Assembly (NCBI GenBank): GCA_023614405.1
Contig: CM042694.1
Location: 88,271,285 to 88,335,284, forward strand
Reading direction: 5' to 3'
DNA from: Avena insularis
Lineage: Eukaryota; Streptophyta; Magnoliopsida; Poales; Poaceae
Length of the DNA: 64,000 nt
Below the pieces are notes generated by a model that ran no database searches, was not told the origin of the DNA, and saw nothing but the letters and a program-made list of their open reading frames with translations. Position numbers and translations under genes: made by a program. This document shows positions 35,115 through 47,445 of this stretch, one piece after another (the first letter of the stretch is position 1; every line of letters begins with the position of its first letter).

Positions 35115-37873
35115 CCATCCCCAAGCTTAACTCCTTCTCGTCCTCGAGTAGGTAAGTGATAAAAAAGAAAGAATAATTTTTGAGGTGACATGCACCATCA
35201 AAGGCTTGACCAAAGTATTTGTAAACATTCAAAGCTGGGATCATAACACTTCAGTCATAACATGGAAGACAAAGTTCTAGCAATAAGACAAAGAAACTAT
35301 GATGCAACATGAAAAGGCACAAACAAAAGATTCATAAATAACAATGCTTTGCAAGACGTTTGTTTGTTTCACATAAAGAAAACATAGCATAGTGGCATTC
35401 AGCTTGTCCCTCATAGAGTAGCAAACATAAATGCATAGGACACCTTCAAAGTTTACAAGAGTGACTAGATACAAATAGTTTAAAACAAGCAATATCAAGG
35501 TATGCATCAATCAACAAGTCTTGGGACAATGCATATAGAACTAAGAATGGCCACTATGCTCTCAAGAAAGTGCTCAAAGAATGTGTGGAGACTCAACAAG
35601 TAAAAGAAAAGGTTTTGAATAGTTTGAAAGGCTTCCAAATGCTGAAAGTATGGTACTCATTAGCTTTGAGCTATCATTGCCCCTGTCATAAGCATCTTTA
35701 ATGTGGTTAAGGTGAAAGTGAGGTCCAATCTGAGTTATATGCTTGACAGACTATAAACTGAAAATCCCAAGTCCCTTGAGTACGAGGGCCGCTCCTCATG
35801 CTACTCAACTTTAGTTACCGGTAAGTTCGTGTCACCGTAAGTATGTGCGTATCATAGAGAACCGCCAACGGGGTACCCCTTGCCCGATGATACGGAAGAA
35901 TCCCCATATCAAAATGACAAGGCAAGCATACAATGAGTATCTCAGCAATCTTCTTATTTACCATGGGAAAATGGTGCGTTTTCTCTCTTTCCTTTTTTCA
36001 TAAATCTCTTTTTTTCTTTTTCTCAATAGCTATATCTCTCTTTTTTTATAAGAAGAATGCTTCATAGATATCATTATGGTTACGCTGCAGGTTTCCACCA
36101 TGTCAGCATGGATTAGACCAGCGGCCCAGGCGTTTCTCTAACACACATACATAACTCCATGGACTTACAAGCTCCCCTTTTATATCACACCGACGACATC
36201 CGCAAACAAAAGAGCAAGGTATCAACTGGGTATATACTTACAAGTGTTGAAAGCGTTCCCCGTGACAGCACGGTTCTGCTAATCCCCAGCCTATAATTAG
36301 CAAGCATATAACTTTCATGGAGAGTTCACAATGGTTCAGGTTTATTAAGTGCAGGAAATAAAGTGTGTTATCAAGTTCGTGAGAGCTTTACTAACTAACT
36401 TTCTCATAACAAGCAAACATTTTATTCGGAAGAAAACAAGGCATATTGAATATGCACGGAAGTAGCAAATGATGCTAATAGGTAGGTATGGTGGACACTT
36501 TGGCAATATTTGGTTTAAGGGAGTTGGATGCATGAGTGGAACTCATACTTGGTTGTGGAGGCTAGCAAAAGACTAGGAGCGACAAACTAAGAGAGCAATA
36601 ATGGCCATAATCATGCAGAGCGACAAAACATCATTGATCAAAGCATAAAGTGATACTACAAGTTGAAAACTAAAGGATCATAAAGGCTTATGGTGACTTG
36701 AGATAGCCATAACATGGTGTGAGCATGCGCCAAGTCAACCCAAATAAAGCATCAAAGGAGAATACCACTATACTATGCTTTAATATGCCAAAACAACGCA
36801 TGATTCATCCAAGGCACATTAAGCAATCTCAATTGTTTATAACAAGTCATGCTATAGCAAAGAATACTAAGCATAAAGCCAAAACAATATCAAGCATGGC
36901 ATGCCAAAGCATAGGCCACAGTCCAAAACAAGCTCTCTTTACCACTTAAGCATGAGCTTTCCTACTCTTTTCCAAACCAAACCAAACCAAACTATTTGAA
37001 CACCAATATATGAAAGAGGAGGTCCAACCAATTTATTCAGTAAACTAAGCAAACCACGAAAACTAAAACCAAAACGAAAACGAAAAATAATACGCTCCAA
37101 GAACAACACAACTATGCATGAAACAATAAAAATGAAGTGGTTGAAAGAAACCTGAGACTTTTATTGATGAAGAAGGGGATGCCTTGGGCATCCCCAAGCT
37201 TTGACGCTTGTACTTCTTGGATATTTCTTGGGGTGACACATGTGGCATCCCCAAGCTTGAGCTTTAGTCCATCCTTCATCTCATTACTCATTCCTTCCAT
37301 ACACCTGAAAATTTTCCTTCATTGAAAAACTTCACACAATCTCATTAGCAACATTAGTGCACTTAAGATAAATAAGTATCAAGGTTCAGTTATAACACCA
37401 AATAAACTTCCATTAGAACACTAGCTACTGTAGCACTTCCCTCAAAAATCTCAATTCTCCAAAAGAACTCAAGAAGGAACTAACAAGAAGCAAATGCAGA
37501 AAATGGCAGAAATCTGTCAAAACAGACCAGCAGGTAAAGACGAATTTTTTCGAAGACCTTCTGTTGCTCAAATAAAAAAGTGCTGAACTAACGAAAGTTA
37601 GATAACAACCTGGGGCAGAAGCAAAAAAATTCACGCCTCAAAAGGACTTTCAGAGATTTTACACGAATTTTTACGGTGAAGCACAGAAATCTGTTACGGG
37701 ACAGCAACTTTCCCAATCATTACTTCTCTCTCATTAGAAGTTACTCTTGGCACAAAAAGCAAATAAAAAGGATAAGGAGTGGTTATTACAGAGGTAATAA
37801 CTTCCAAGACTCATCTAAAACTTTTGGGTTATCTCCCAATAAGTACTTTTCTTTAACGCCTTTAAGTTAGGCA
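35115..37873 (-). other. E3 B-type 3' non-coding region
   Basis: No coding frame. It holds the PPT (CATCCCCAAGCTT on the plus strand, 35116-35128) and two more copies of the same 13-mer at 37189-37201 and 37246-37258. A perfect 9-bp stem with 3-base loop lies at 37175-37195, GGGGTACCCC at 35870-35879, and the TTGGG/CCCAA box at 37824-37839. All are conserved in element B. Confidence 0.8.
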
Positions 37874-38028
37874 TAAGCAAAAACTAAAATGGATAGAATA
37901 GAAGTAAGCGGAGATAATCATGGTGAAAACATTGTTTTGTTCAATGAAATCCTTTTGTTAACAAGGTTGATCAGGTCTTGCTACCAAAACAATTCCACAT
38001 GAGACAAAACTTTGTATTCCACTAATAA

Positions 38029-40704
38029 TTATGTTACCTCAACCTTGATAGCAATGGTCCCAATCATAATAGTTTCAAATTTTTCTCTTGGTATGGGACA
38101 ATATATTTCTCCAACTTGAATGCCTTCAACATGTTCAATTCAATTCAAACCATAAGTCCTTTCAATCTTCTTGGGGAAATAGAAAGTATGTTCCTTGTCA
38201 TTAACATTGAAGGTCACCTTTCCTTGATTACAATTAATAACATCTCCTGCAGTATTAAGAAAAGGGTCTCCCAAGAATAATAGACATATTATCATCTTCG
38301 GGCATTTCAAGCACAACAAAATCAGTTAATATCAAGCAATTGTGAGCCACCTGAACAGGTACATCCTCACATATACCCACAGTAATAGTGGTAGATTTAT
38401 CAGCCATTTGCAAAGATATATCAGTTGGTATTAATTTTTCAAGTTGAAGCCTCTTATAGAGAGAGAAAGTCATAACACTAACTCCAGCTCCCAAATCACA
38501 CAAAGCAGTTCTAACATAACTGTTCTTAATAGAGCAAGGGATAGTTGGAATCCCTGGGTCTCCAAGTTTCTTAGGAACCTTACCATTGAAGGAATAATTA
38601 GCAAGCAAAGTAAAAATTTCTTCATTAGGGATCTTCCTTTTATTCGAGACAATGTCCTTCATATACTTTGAGTAAGGAGGCAATTTAATAGCATCAGTCA
38701 AAGGAATTTGCAAGAATAAAGGCTTCATCCACCCACAAAACTTATTATAGTGTTCATCTTCCTTTGACTTGTGTTTCTTATCAGGGAAAGGCATAGGTTT
38801 TTGGACCCAAGGTTCTCTTTCACTACCATGTTTCTTAGCAATAAAATCTTCTTTGGTGTATTTAGTATTCTTAGTGTGGTTTTCAGGTTCTTCTTCAACT
38901 TTTTCTTCATTAGGAACATCATTTTCTTCATTACCACTTTCAGTTTTAGCATCAGAGATAGATATACTATTAGGATCTATAGCAGGTTCAGAGGGTTCTA
39001 CAACATTTTTATGTTTCTTTTTCCTTTTCTTACGAGTAGAAACACTATTTTCAGCTTGTTGAGAATCCTGCTCAATTCTTTTGGGATGCCCCTCAGGATA
39101 TAGAGGATCCTGGGTAGCAGCACCACTTCTAGTTCTAATTTCATAAGCATGTTTTTCTTTAGCAGCATTAACTAGCAAGTCGTTTTGCACTTTAACGAGT
39201 TGATCTATTTGAGTTTGAACCATTTGAAAGTGTTTAACAATCATTTTAACATCATTAGAGGTTCTTTCCACAATATCTTTCAACTCAACAATAGCTCTAG
39301 TGTTTTCCATTAGATGATTTTGCACCCTTTTATTAAAGTTATCTTGCTTAACAATAAAGATATCAAATTCTTCTAAGCATTGATCAGGAGGTTTAGAGTA
39401 AGGGATATCACCTTCATCAAAGTGTTGGAGAGAGTGTACCTCAATAGTGGATGAGTAGGGAATAGGCTTACATAATTCTTCTATAGGAGGTAAATTCTTG
39501 ACATCTACAGCTTTAATTCCCTTCTCCTTAAGACTTTCTTAGCTTCCTTCATCACTTCATCATTTAATTCAATAACTCCCCTCTTCTTTGATGTTGGAAT
39601 AGGCACAGGAATAGATGGTTCAGGTACAATTACTTCAGGTATAGCTTGTTTTGGAGGAGTCCAATCTTCATAATTCTTTCTTATTTTAGCCATTAATTCC
39701 TCAGCTTCCTTAGGAGTCCTATTCCTGAAAACACAATCAGCACAACTATCTAGGTATGTCCTAGATTCTTCGGTTAGTCCATTATAAAATATATCAAGAA
39801 GCTCATTCTTAGTTAATGGACTTCCAGCCTGTGCATGAATCAAAGCACAAAACTTTGCCCAAGATTCGGGAAATACCTCTTTTTCTCCCTGTTTAAAATC
39901 AAAAAGTTCCTACAATATAGCATGTCTAGCAATGGGAGGAAAATATTTCTGCAGGAAAGTACTAATCAAGCACTCAGGGCTATCAATAGATCCAGGAGGT
40001 AAATTACTAAACCAAGTTTTAGCTTTTCCTTTCAGTAAAAAGGGAAAAATCTTAGCAACAAAGTAAGTACGCATCTTAATATCATCAGAAAACAAGCCAG
40101 TCATGGTAGAAAGTTCATTCATATGTGCTACCGCACTTTCATTCTAAGTCCCACAAAAAGGTTCTTTCTCGACAATAGCTATGTAAGATAGATCGAGAGA
40201 GAAATCATAATCTTCATCTATAATGTTTATGGGAGAAGCAGCAAACTTAGCATCAGGAGACAATTTGGGTCTAATAGTACGCCTCTCAAGAAGACTCTTA
40301 GTAGAGCTCCTATCATGGGTGTTTTTACATTCTTTAATAAACTCATCGGTCATCTCAACATAACCATCTTCAATATCATAACTCTCACTAGACTCAGGTG
40401 AGCTAACAGGTGTGGTAGTGTCTTCATTAGGAGTTTCGATATTTCCAACTATAGTTCTAGCAATCGTAGCATCTAGGAAAGGACCTAATGAACCACTCTT
40501 ATCAAGCACAGTAGAAGCAGCATCATAAGCATCAGAAGTTTCAGATTCAGCAGTAGTAGCAATGTGTGTAGCATGTGTATGTGGTGGTGTAAGGAACTTA
40601 CTCATAACATACGGTGAATCAAGAGCAGCAGAGGTGTTTAGAACCGTACCTCTTCTTGTTGTGGATGGTAAAATAGGAACCTTGCCATCACGAGACTTAC
40701 CCAT
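38029..40704 (-). pseudogene. E3 gag-protease polyprotein (type A), broken
   Basis: Starts MGKSRDGKVPILPSTTRRG at 40704 and is collinear with E2 gag-pro. Breaks: AAG-to-TAG near 40146, CAG-to-TAG near 39911, a 1-base deletion near 39533, and a 1-base insertion (GGG for GG) near 38266. The Retrotrans_gag segment and the protease D-L-G (ALCDLGAGVSVM) are still readable. About 160 bp downstream of its stop the sequence changes from A-type to B-type. Confidence 0.85.
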
Positions 40705-40793
40705 GATGGATGGATAACAGTGAACAATAGAGAATCCAAGTGAGCTTGATAAATAAAGCTATGCTACCCAGGAACGGCGCTAGAAAATAGTCT

Positions 40794-42224
40794 TGATGAC
40801 CCACAAGTATAGGGGGTGTATCGTAGTATTTTCGAGGGAAGTGAAACCCAATTTATTGATTCGGCATAAGGGGAGCCAAAGAATATTTATTAGCCTTAAC
40901 AACTGAGTTGTCAATTCAGCTGCACCTGGAAACAATCTTGCTCACAGCAGTTTATCAGTAGCAATAGTTTTTTAGTAGGAATAGTAAAGTAACAGCAGTA
41001 GTAAACCAAAGACAGTAGTAACAAAAGCAGTAAACAGTGGGATTCGAGTGCGCTATGCATAGGGATGAATGGACGGGCATTGCATGGACAAGACAATTCA
41101 CATAGCAACCAGAACATAGGGCAATTGCAGATAAATAAGATAAACCATCCAAGTACTAGACAATCCTAGGCATGTGTTCCATATATAGTCATACGTGCTC
41201 GAATGAGAACCTGCACAACATATTTTGTCCTGCCAGCCTGTTTGCAGCGGGGCCTCTAGGGAACTGCTGGCAATTAAGGTGCTCCTTTTAATAGAGCACC
41301 GGAGCAAAGCATTAACACTCCGTGAACACATGTGATCCTAACATCAAAGCCATTCCCTTCCAGTTATCCCGATTTCTATCACTTCGGGGCCATATGTTCC
41401 AGACAACAACGTGTATATACAACTTGCAGATAAGACCAAAAACAATACTATCATAATGAATCAATAACATGTTCAGATCTGAAATCATGGCACTCGGGCC
41501 CTAGTGACAAGCATTAAGCATAACAAGTCACAACAAAGTCATAAAGCACTAATAAAAGATACTAGGCACCATGCCCTAACAATCTGATGCCATTACATGA
41601 ACAATCTCATCCAATCCCTACCATCCCCATAGCCTACAGCGGGGGATTACTCACTCATAGATGGGGGAAACATGGATGGTCGATGGAGAAGCGATGGTGA
41701 TGATGATGGCGATGATCTCCTCCAATTCCCCATCCCGGCAGGGTGCCAGAACAGAGTTTCTCGTGCTGTTTCATGGAATCTGGTGGTGGCGGCAGAGCAG
41801 AACTCCTTCTGGAAAAACGTCGAACCCCCGAAGTTTTTAGGTCAGAAGGCTTCTTATAGGCGAAGAGGGAGACCGAGGGGGTGCCTAGGGCCACCACACC
41901 ATGACCTGGCGCGGCCAGGCCCAACCCGCGCCTGGGGGGGTGTGGCCAGCCCCTGGCCCTCCTCCGTCTCGTATTCTGGCTCCTGGAGTCTTCTAGAAAA
42001 ATAGGCACTTTGGCTTTTGTCCCGTCCAATTCCGAGAATATTCATTTTCTGACTTTCCTGGAACCAAAAACAGCAGAAAACAGGCAGCTGGCACTGTGGC
42101 TCTTGTTAATATGTTAGTCCAAGAAATCATATGAAAAGTACTCCAAAGTGTGGACAAAACACAAGAAAGTGGATAAAACCAAGCATGGAACATCAAAAAT
42201 GATAGATACATTTGCAATGTATCA
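40794..42224 (-). repeat. E3 5' LTR, chimeric
   Basis: 1431 bp, same A/B composition as the partner at 33702-35114, with the switch between about 41900 and 42000. A PBS of tRNA-Asp type (minus TAGCGCCGTTCCTGGGTA) lies just to its left near 40770. Confidence 0.88.
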
Positions 42225-42995
42225 TACAACTCACTCAAATTAGCCCAAGAAGAAACAAATGTATGCTGCATCATGGAATTAAGATCAAGCCTTTCTATGG
42301 GAAACGGTAGGTCTAGATGATGAGGCACTAAACCATGCAACTCTAATAAACGAGAAGCAATGATGCCTCCACAAATTCCACCTTTCTCGCGGTTAGCAGC
42401 AAGACGGAAAGCTATCAAGGCACCCAAGTTTATCTCATTTTAAAGCAGCTGAGATGAATGCTAGAACATATGAGGATAGTTTATTAGCAGTTTTCCTAGC
42501 GAGAACACACTTGGCAATAAAGTAAGCAAAGTAGCGAATAGATGGGAGATGAATGTTATGGATTTTCCCACTCTCCTTTGAGAAGCTTCTCCCTTGGAAA
42601 ATCTTTGCATACAAGTCCATGAGTGGTGCAAGCCGCTCTTTAATCCTTCCACACGATCCCCACTGAGGTACCTTAATAGCTGCACAAAACTCATCAAGAG
42701 AAAGGTCGACAACTATATTGTAAATTTTGTAGTGGACCATGGGGTTAGGCAAAGAGTGACTAAATCGAAAGTCCTGCACCATAGACATAGTTAGTTTCAC
42801 AAATTGACAAGGTTCATCTTCCACAAAGTGCTCCAATCCTGCATTAGCAACTAAGGTGTGGAAGTCCTGGAAAATTCCTGCAGCCCTCATGAATTCGAAG
42901 CATGGATAGATGGAAGGGAAAACTTCCTCCTCTCGGTGAACCTTCATAACCTCAGGCACCCTCCGTTCATGTTGGTTGAGTTGATGCTCATTCAT

Positions 42996-43850
42996 CTTCT
43001 GTTCTGAAATTTAAACATCCATTACACAAGTGATTGCAAAGTGAAAATATAGTGAAGGGCACTACTCATAGGGACTTGTAGAGGCCTAAACATGCATCAA
43101 AACAATATCTCTAAGCATTGAACAAGCTTACAAGCTATCATAACCTATCACCTACAATAGCAAAATACTCAAGATATAAACCACTAAACACAAATCTACT
43201 TGGACAAGCGGAGGAGTTACATACCAAAGAGCAAATGCTCCAAATTTCAGCAGCAAAGATGGGCTGAGCAAGGAGATCGAAAAATCAAAGGCAAGAACAA
43301 CAAGATCGTGATTTCGGGCAATGAACTGGTGTTTTCTCGGGAGAGAGAGAGAGCAGTGGCAAGTGAGAGAGTGAGTGGAGGGCCAGGGGTGGCCCACACC
43401 ATGGCCAGGCGCGCCCCTGGGCTGGCCGTGCCACCAGGTGGTGTGCCTGCCTGGTGGGCCCCCTGGTACCTTCCAGGCACTTCTCTGCCCCTTTTTTCAC
43501 GTAAAAATTTAATATGGATTTTCTGGAATTTTTCGAGACACTTTATTTTTTGAGCAATTTTCAGGTATAAATGAATGATTTTTTGACAGAAAAAAGTTTC
43601 TGGAATGATGCAATGACAAAACAAGTCTAAAACTTCAGAAGTTCTAAGACACTCTAAAAAGCAAGCAACTAACAACAGAAAAGTAAACTAAACTTAAACA
43701 AAAACTAAAAATGGATAAGATGAAAGTAAGCGGAGATAATCATGGTGAAAACATTGTTTTGTTCATTAAAATCCCTTTGTTAACAAGGTTGATTAGGTCT
43801 TGTTATCAAAACAATTTTATATGAAACAAAACTTTGTATTCCACTAATGA
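42996..43850 (-). promoter_or_regulatory. E1 leader module before ORF2: U3-like block, CT-rich leader, intron-like interval
   Basis: Minus-strand order: AT-rich stretch, GC-rich block (43490-43378) with CACACCACCTGGTGGCACGG, close to CACACCACCTGGTCGCACGG of the E1 LTR, then CT-rich leader (about 43375-43330, CTCTCTCTCTCTCCCGAG), donor-like GGTATGTAAC with GT at 43224-43223, T-rich interval, acceptor-like AAATTTCAG with AG at 43005-43004, then AACAGAAG and the ORF2 ATG at 42995. The interval is 221 nt. No protein is encoded here. Splicing and promoter activity are inferred. Confidence 0.5.
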
Positions 43851-45804
43851 TTATGTTATCTCAACTTTGATAGCAATGGTCCCAATCATAATAGTTTCAT
43901 ATTTTTCTCTTGGTATGGGACAATATATTTCTCCAACTTGAATGCCCTCAACATGTTCAATTGAATTCAAACCATAAGTCCTATCAATCTTCTTGGGGAA
44001 ATAGACAGTATGCTCCTTGTCATTAACATTAAAAGTCACCTTTCCTTGATTACAATTAATAACAGCTCCTGCAGTATTAAGAAAAGGTCTCCCAAGAATA
44101 ATAGACATATTATCATCTTCAGGCATTTCAAGCATAACAAAATCAGTTAATATCAAGCAATTATGAGCCACTTGAACAGGTACATCCTCACATATACCAA
44201 CAAGAATAGTAGTAAATTTATCAGCCATTTAGCAAAGATATATCGGTTGGTATTAATTTTTCAAGTTGAAGCCTCTTATAGAGAGAAAAAGGCATAACAC
44301 TAACTCCTGCTCCCAAATCACACAGAGCAGTTCTAACATAACTATTTTTAATAGAACACGGGATAGTTGCAATCCCTGGGTCTCCAAGTTTCTTTAGAAC
44401 CTTACCATTAAAGGAATAATTAGCAAGCAAAGTAGAAATTTCTTCATTAGGGATCTTCCTTTTATTCGAGACAATATCCTTCATATACTTTGAATAAGGG
44501 GGCAATTTAATAGCATCAGTCAAAGGAATTTGCAAGAAATAAGGTTTCATCCACTCACAAAACTTATTATAGTGTTCATCTTCCTTTGAATTGTGTTTCT
44601 TATCAGGGAAAGGCATAGGTTTTTGGACCCAAGGTTCTCTTTCACTACCATGTTTCTTAGCAACAAAATCTTCTTTAGTGTATTTAGTATTCTTAGTGTG
44701 CCTTTCAGGTTCTTCTTCAACTTTTTCTTTATCAGGAACATCATTTTCTTCATTACCACTTTCAGTTTCAGCATCAGAGATATATATACTATTAGGATCT
44801 TTAGCAGGTTCAGAGGGTTCTACAATAGTCTTATGTTTCTTTTTATTTTCTTACGAGTAGTACCACTATTTTTAGCTTGTTGAGAATCCTGCTCAATTCT
44901 TTTGGGATGCCCCTCAGGATATAGAGGATCCTAGGTAGCAGCACCACTTCTAGTTCTAATTTCATAGGCATGTTTTTCTTTGGCATCGTTAACTAGCAAG
45001 TCTTTTTGCACTTTAATAAGTTGATCTATTTGAGTTTGGACCATTTGAAAATGTTTAACAAGCATTTTAACATCATTAGAGGTTCTTTCCACAATATCTT
45101 TTAGCTCAACAATGGCTCTAGAGTTTTCCATTAAATGATTTTGCACCCTTTTATTAAAATTATCTTGCTTAACAATAAAAACATCAAATTCTTCTAAGCA
45201 TTGATCAGGAGGTTTAGAGTAAGGAATATCACCTTCATCAAAATGTTGGAGAGAGTGTACCTCAATAGTGGATGAGTGGGGGATTGGCTTACATAGTTCT
45301 TCTATAGGAGGTAAATTCTTGACATCTGCAGCTTTAATTCCCTTCTCCTTAAGACATTTCTTAGCTTCCTTCATCACTTCATCATTTAGTTCAATAACTC
45401 CCCTTTTTTTGATGTTGGTGTAGGCATAGGGATAGTTGGTTCAGGTATAATTGTTTCAGGTATAGCTGGTTCAGGAGGATTCCAGTCTTCATAATTCTTG
45501 CTTATTTTAGCCATTAATTCCTCAGATTCCTTGGGAGTCCTATTCCTGAAAACATAATCAGCACAACTATCCAGGTATGTCCTAGATTCTTTAGTTAGTC
45601 CATTATAAAATATATCAAGAAGCTCATTCTTAGGTAAAGGACATCCAACTTGTGCATGAGTCAAAGCACAAAAGCTTGCCCATGATTCAGGCAATATCTC
45701 TTTTTCTCCCTGTTTAAAATCAAAAAGTTCCTGCAAAATAGCATGTCTAGCACTAGGAGGAAAATATTTCTGCAAGAAAGTACTAATCAAGCGATCAGGG
45801 CTAT

Positions 45805-47268
45805 TGATAAATTGCAAATGTATCTATAATTTTTGATGTTCCATGCTTGGTTTTATCCACTTTCTTGTGTTTTGTTCCAACTTTGGAGTACTTTTATTAT
45901 GATTTCTTGGACTAACCTATTAACAAGAGCCACGATTACCTGCCTGTTTTCTGTTGTTTTTGGTTCCAGAAAAGTCAGAAAATGAATATTCTCGAAATTG
46001 GACGGGACAAAAGCCAAAGTGCCTATTTTTCCGGAAGGGATGAAGTGCCAGAATACGATACGGAGAAGGGCTGGGGGCCGGCCACACCACCTGGCCGCGG
46101 GGCCAGGCCTGGCCTGCGCCAGGGGGTGGTCTGGCCGCCCCCAGCACCCCCTCGGCCTTCTTCATCACCATGCAAGCCTCCGGTGTGATGCATGAGTAGT
46201 TCATCCTTGGACTACGGATCCATGTAGTAGCTAGATGGCTGGTTTCTCCTCCTTTGTGCTTTCATGTTTAGATCTTGTGAGTCTGCTCATGATCAAGATC
46301 ATCTATTTGTAATTCATACATGTTGTGTTTGCGGGGATCCGATGGATATTGAGATGCTACTTCAGATTGATTATTGATTCTATCATGTCTTTGTTATTTG
46401 AGATCTTGCATGCTTTCCGTTGTTAGTAGCTATCTTGGCCAAGTAGATGCTAGCAACTCCAAGAGTTAGTATTTATGCTCGATAGTGGGTTCATGCCTCC
46501 GTAACTGGGAAGTGACAGAAATCTCTAAGGTACTAGATGTGCTATTGCTACTAGGGAGAAAACAACAATCCTTTGTTCATAGAGCAATCGTATTGTTTAC
46601 CTTACACGCAGTTCGTAAAGCAATAATCTGTTGCTTGCAACTTAATCTTGGAGGGGTTCGATGATAACCTGAAGGTGGATTATTAGTCATAGATGCAGTT
46701 GGATGGCGGTCTATGTATTATGTTGTAATGCCCAATCAAGTCTCAAAGGAGTCAAGATGATTAGTATATGCATGTATTGCTTTCTCGGTGTTTGTCAATT
46801 GCCCCGCTGTAATTTGTTCACCCAGCATGTTATCTATCTTAAGGAGAGCCACCTCTACTCAACTATGGATCCCGGTCCTTTTACTTTACATACAATCTAC
46901 AAATCTTTTACTGTTTTGTGTTTACTTTTTGCAAACTTTTACTTCTTTCCATTGGATATGTTTAATCCTTTGTTTTCCGCAAAACACGGTGAGAATGACA
47001 ACCTCATCTCAAGTTGGGGACAAAGTTATGTGGTTATGTTGTGCAGGTCTCCACGTTGCTACTAGCACCGGTAGTGCGCCCTGCCAAAGCTCAGCTAGTA
47101 ACACCTTTGGTGTGTTTCCTTGCTCCTACTAGTTCGATTAAACCTTGGTTTCATAACTGAGGGAAACTTGCTGCTGTGCTCATCATACCTTCCTCTTGGG
47201 GTTCCCAACGAGATCTATATCAACATCGCCATCAAGCATTTTTCTGGGCACCGTGCATTGAGCCATCA
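45805..47268 (+). repeat. Element B 5' LTR, promoter region deleted
   Basis: Starts TGATAAATTGCAAATGTATC and ends CATTGAGCCATCA. It is about 160 bp shorter than the 3' LTR: sequence between two GGCCT pentamers (52435-52439 and 52596-52600 in the 3' LTR) is absent at about 46160. The lost segment includes the TATAAG box and the presumed start site. Confidence 0.9.
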
Positions 47269-47278
47269 AGAATTTTTC

Positions 47279-47296
47279 TGGCACCGTTGCCAGGGA
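47279..47296 (+). other. Element B primer binding site, tRNA-Asp type
   Basis: TGGCACCGTTGCCAGGGA has two changes from TGGCGCCGTTGCCGGGGA, complementary to the tRNA-Asp 3' end. It lies 10 bases after the LTR. A pyrimidine- and T-rich leader (47340-47445) leads to the gag ATG. Confidence 0.8.
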
Positions 47297-47445
47297 GTCA
47301 AGGACATCTTCACAAGGGGAGTCCCTCATAACCAATCTCTTTAGTTTGTTGTTTTTGTTTTGCTTTGTTTGCTTGTTTTGTTCTTAAAAAAAACACAAAA
47401 AAATTAGTTTTACTTGTTTGCTTTCTTATTTGAAAACCCAAAAAA

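Larger units (their letters stand above)
33702..42224 (-). mobile_element. Element E3: mosaic A/B pol-less retrotransposon
   Basis: Flanked by GACAA (33697-33701) and TACAA (42225-42229), a 5-bp target duplication with one mismatch, inside E1 ORF2. LTRs are 33702-35114 and 40794-42224. The gag-pro (40704-38029) is type A. The 3' non-coding region (37873-35115) is type B and matches 49387-52083 of element B in reverse. Both LTRs start (minus) with B-type TGATACATTGCAAATGTATC but end with A-type TTGTGGGTCATCA. ORF2 is missing because the B-type segment replaces it. Since both LTRs share the chimera, recombination happened before or during reverse transcription. Confidence 0.88.
33340..42995 (-). 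pseudogene. E1 ORF2, unknown conserved protein, split by E3
   Basis: The ATG is at 42995 (MNEHQLNQHERRVPEVM) and the stop TAA at about 33340-33342. The N-terminal part (42225-42995) includes VFPSIYPCFEFMRAAGI, DEFCAAIKVPQWGSCG and LPSIRYFAYFIAKCVLARK, then a CGA-to-TGA stop at 42435-42437 and a deletion. The C-terminal part lies at 33340-33701 beyond E3 (EEELDTYLGELSQQEKD, VTDDLVQPSNEGE), followed by a frameshift in the tail. The protein is collinear with E2 ORF2 and well conserved between the two, which argues that it was under selection. The function is not recognised. Confidence 0.75.

Noticed and set aside
33702..42224. E3 as an independent third family
   Set aside because: Every part can be assigned to type A or type B; the LTR is an A/B chimera.
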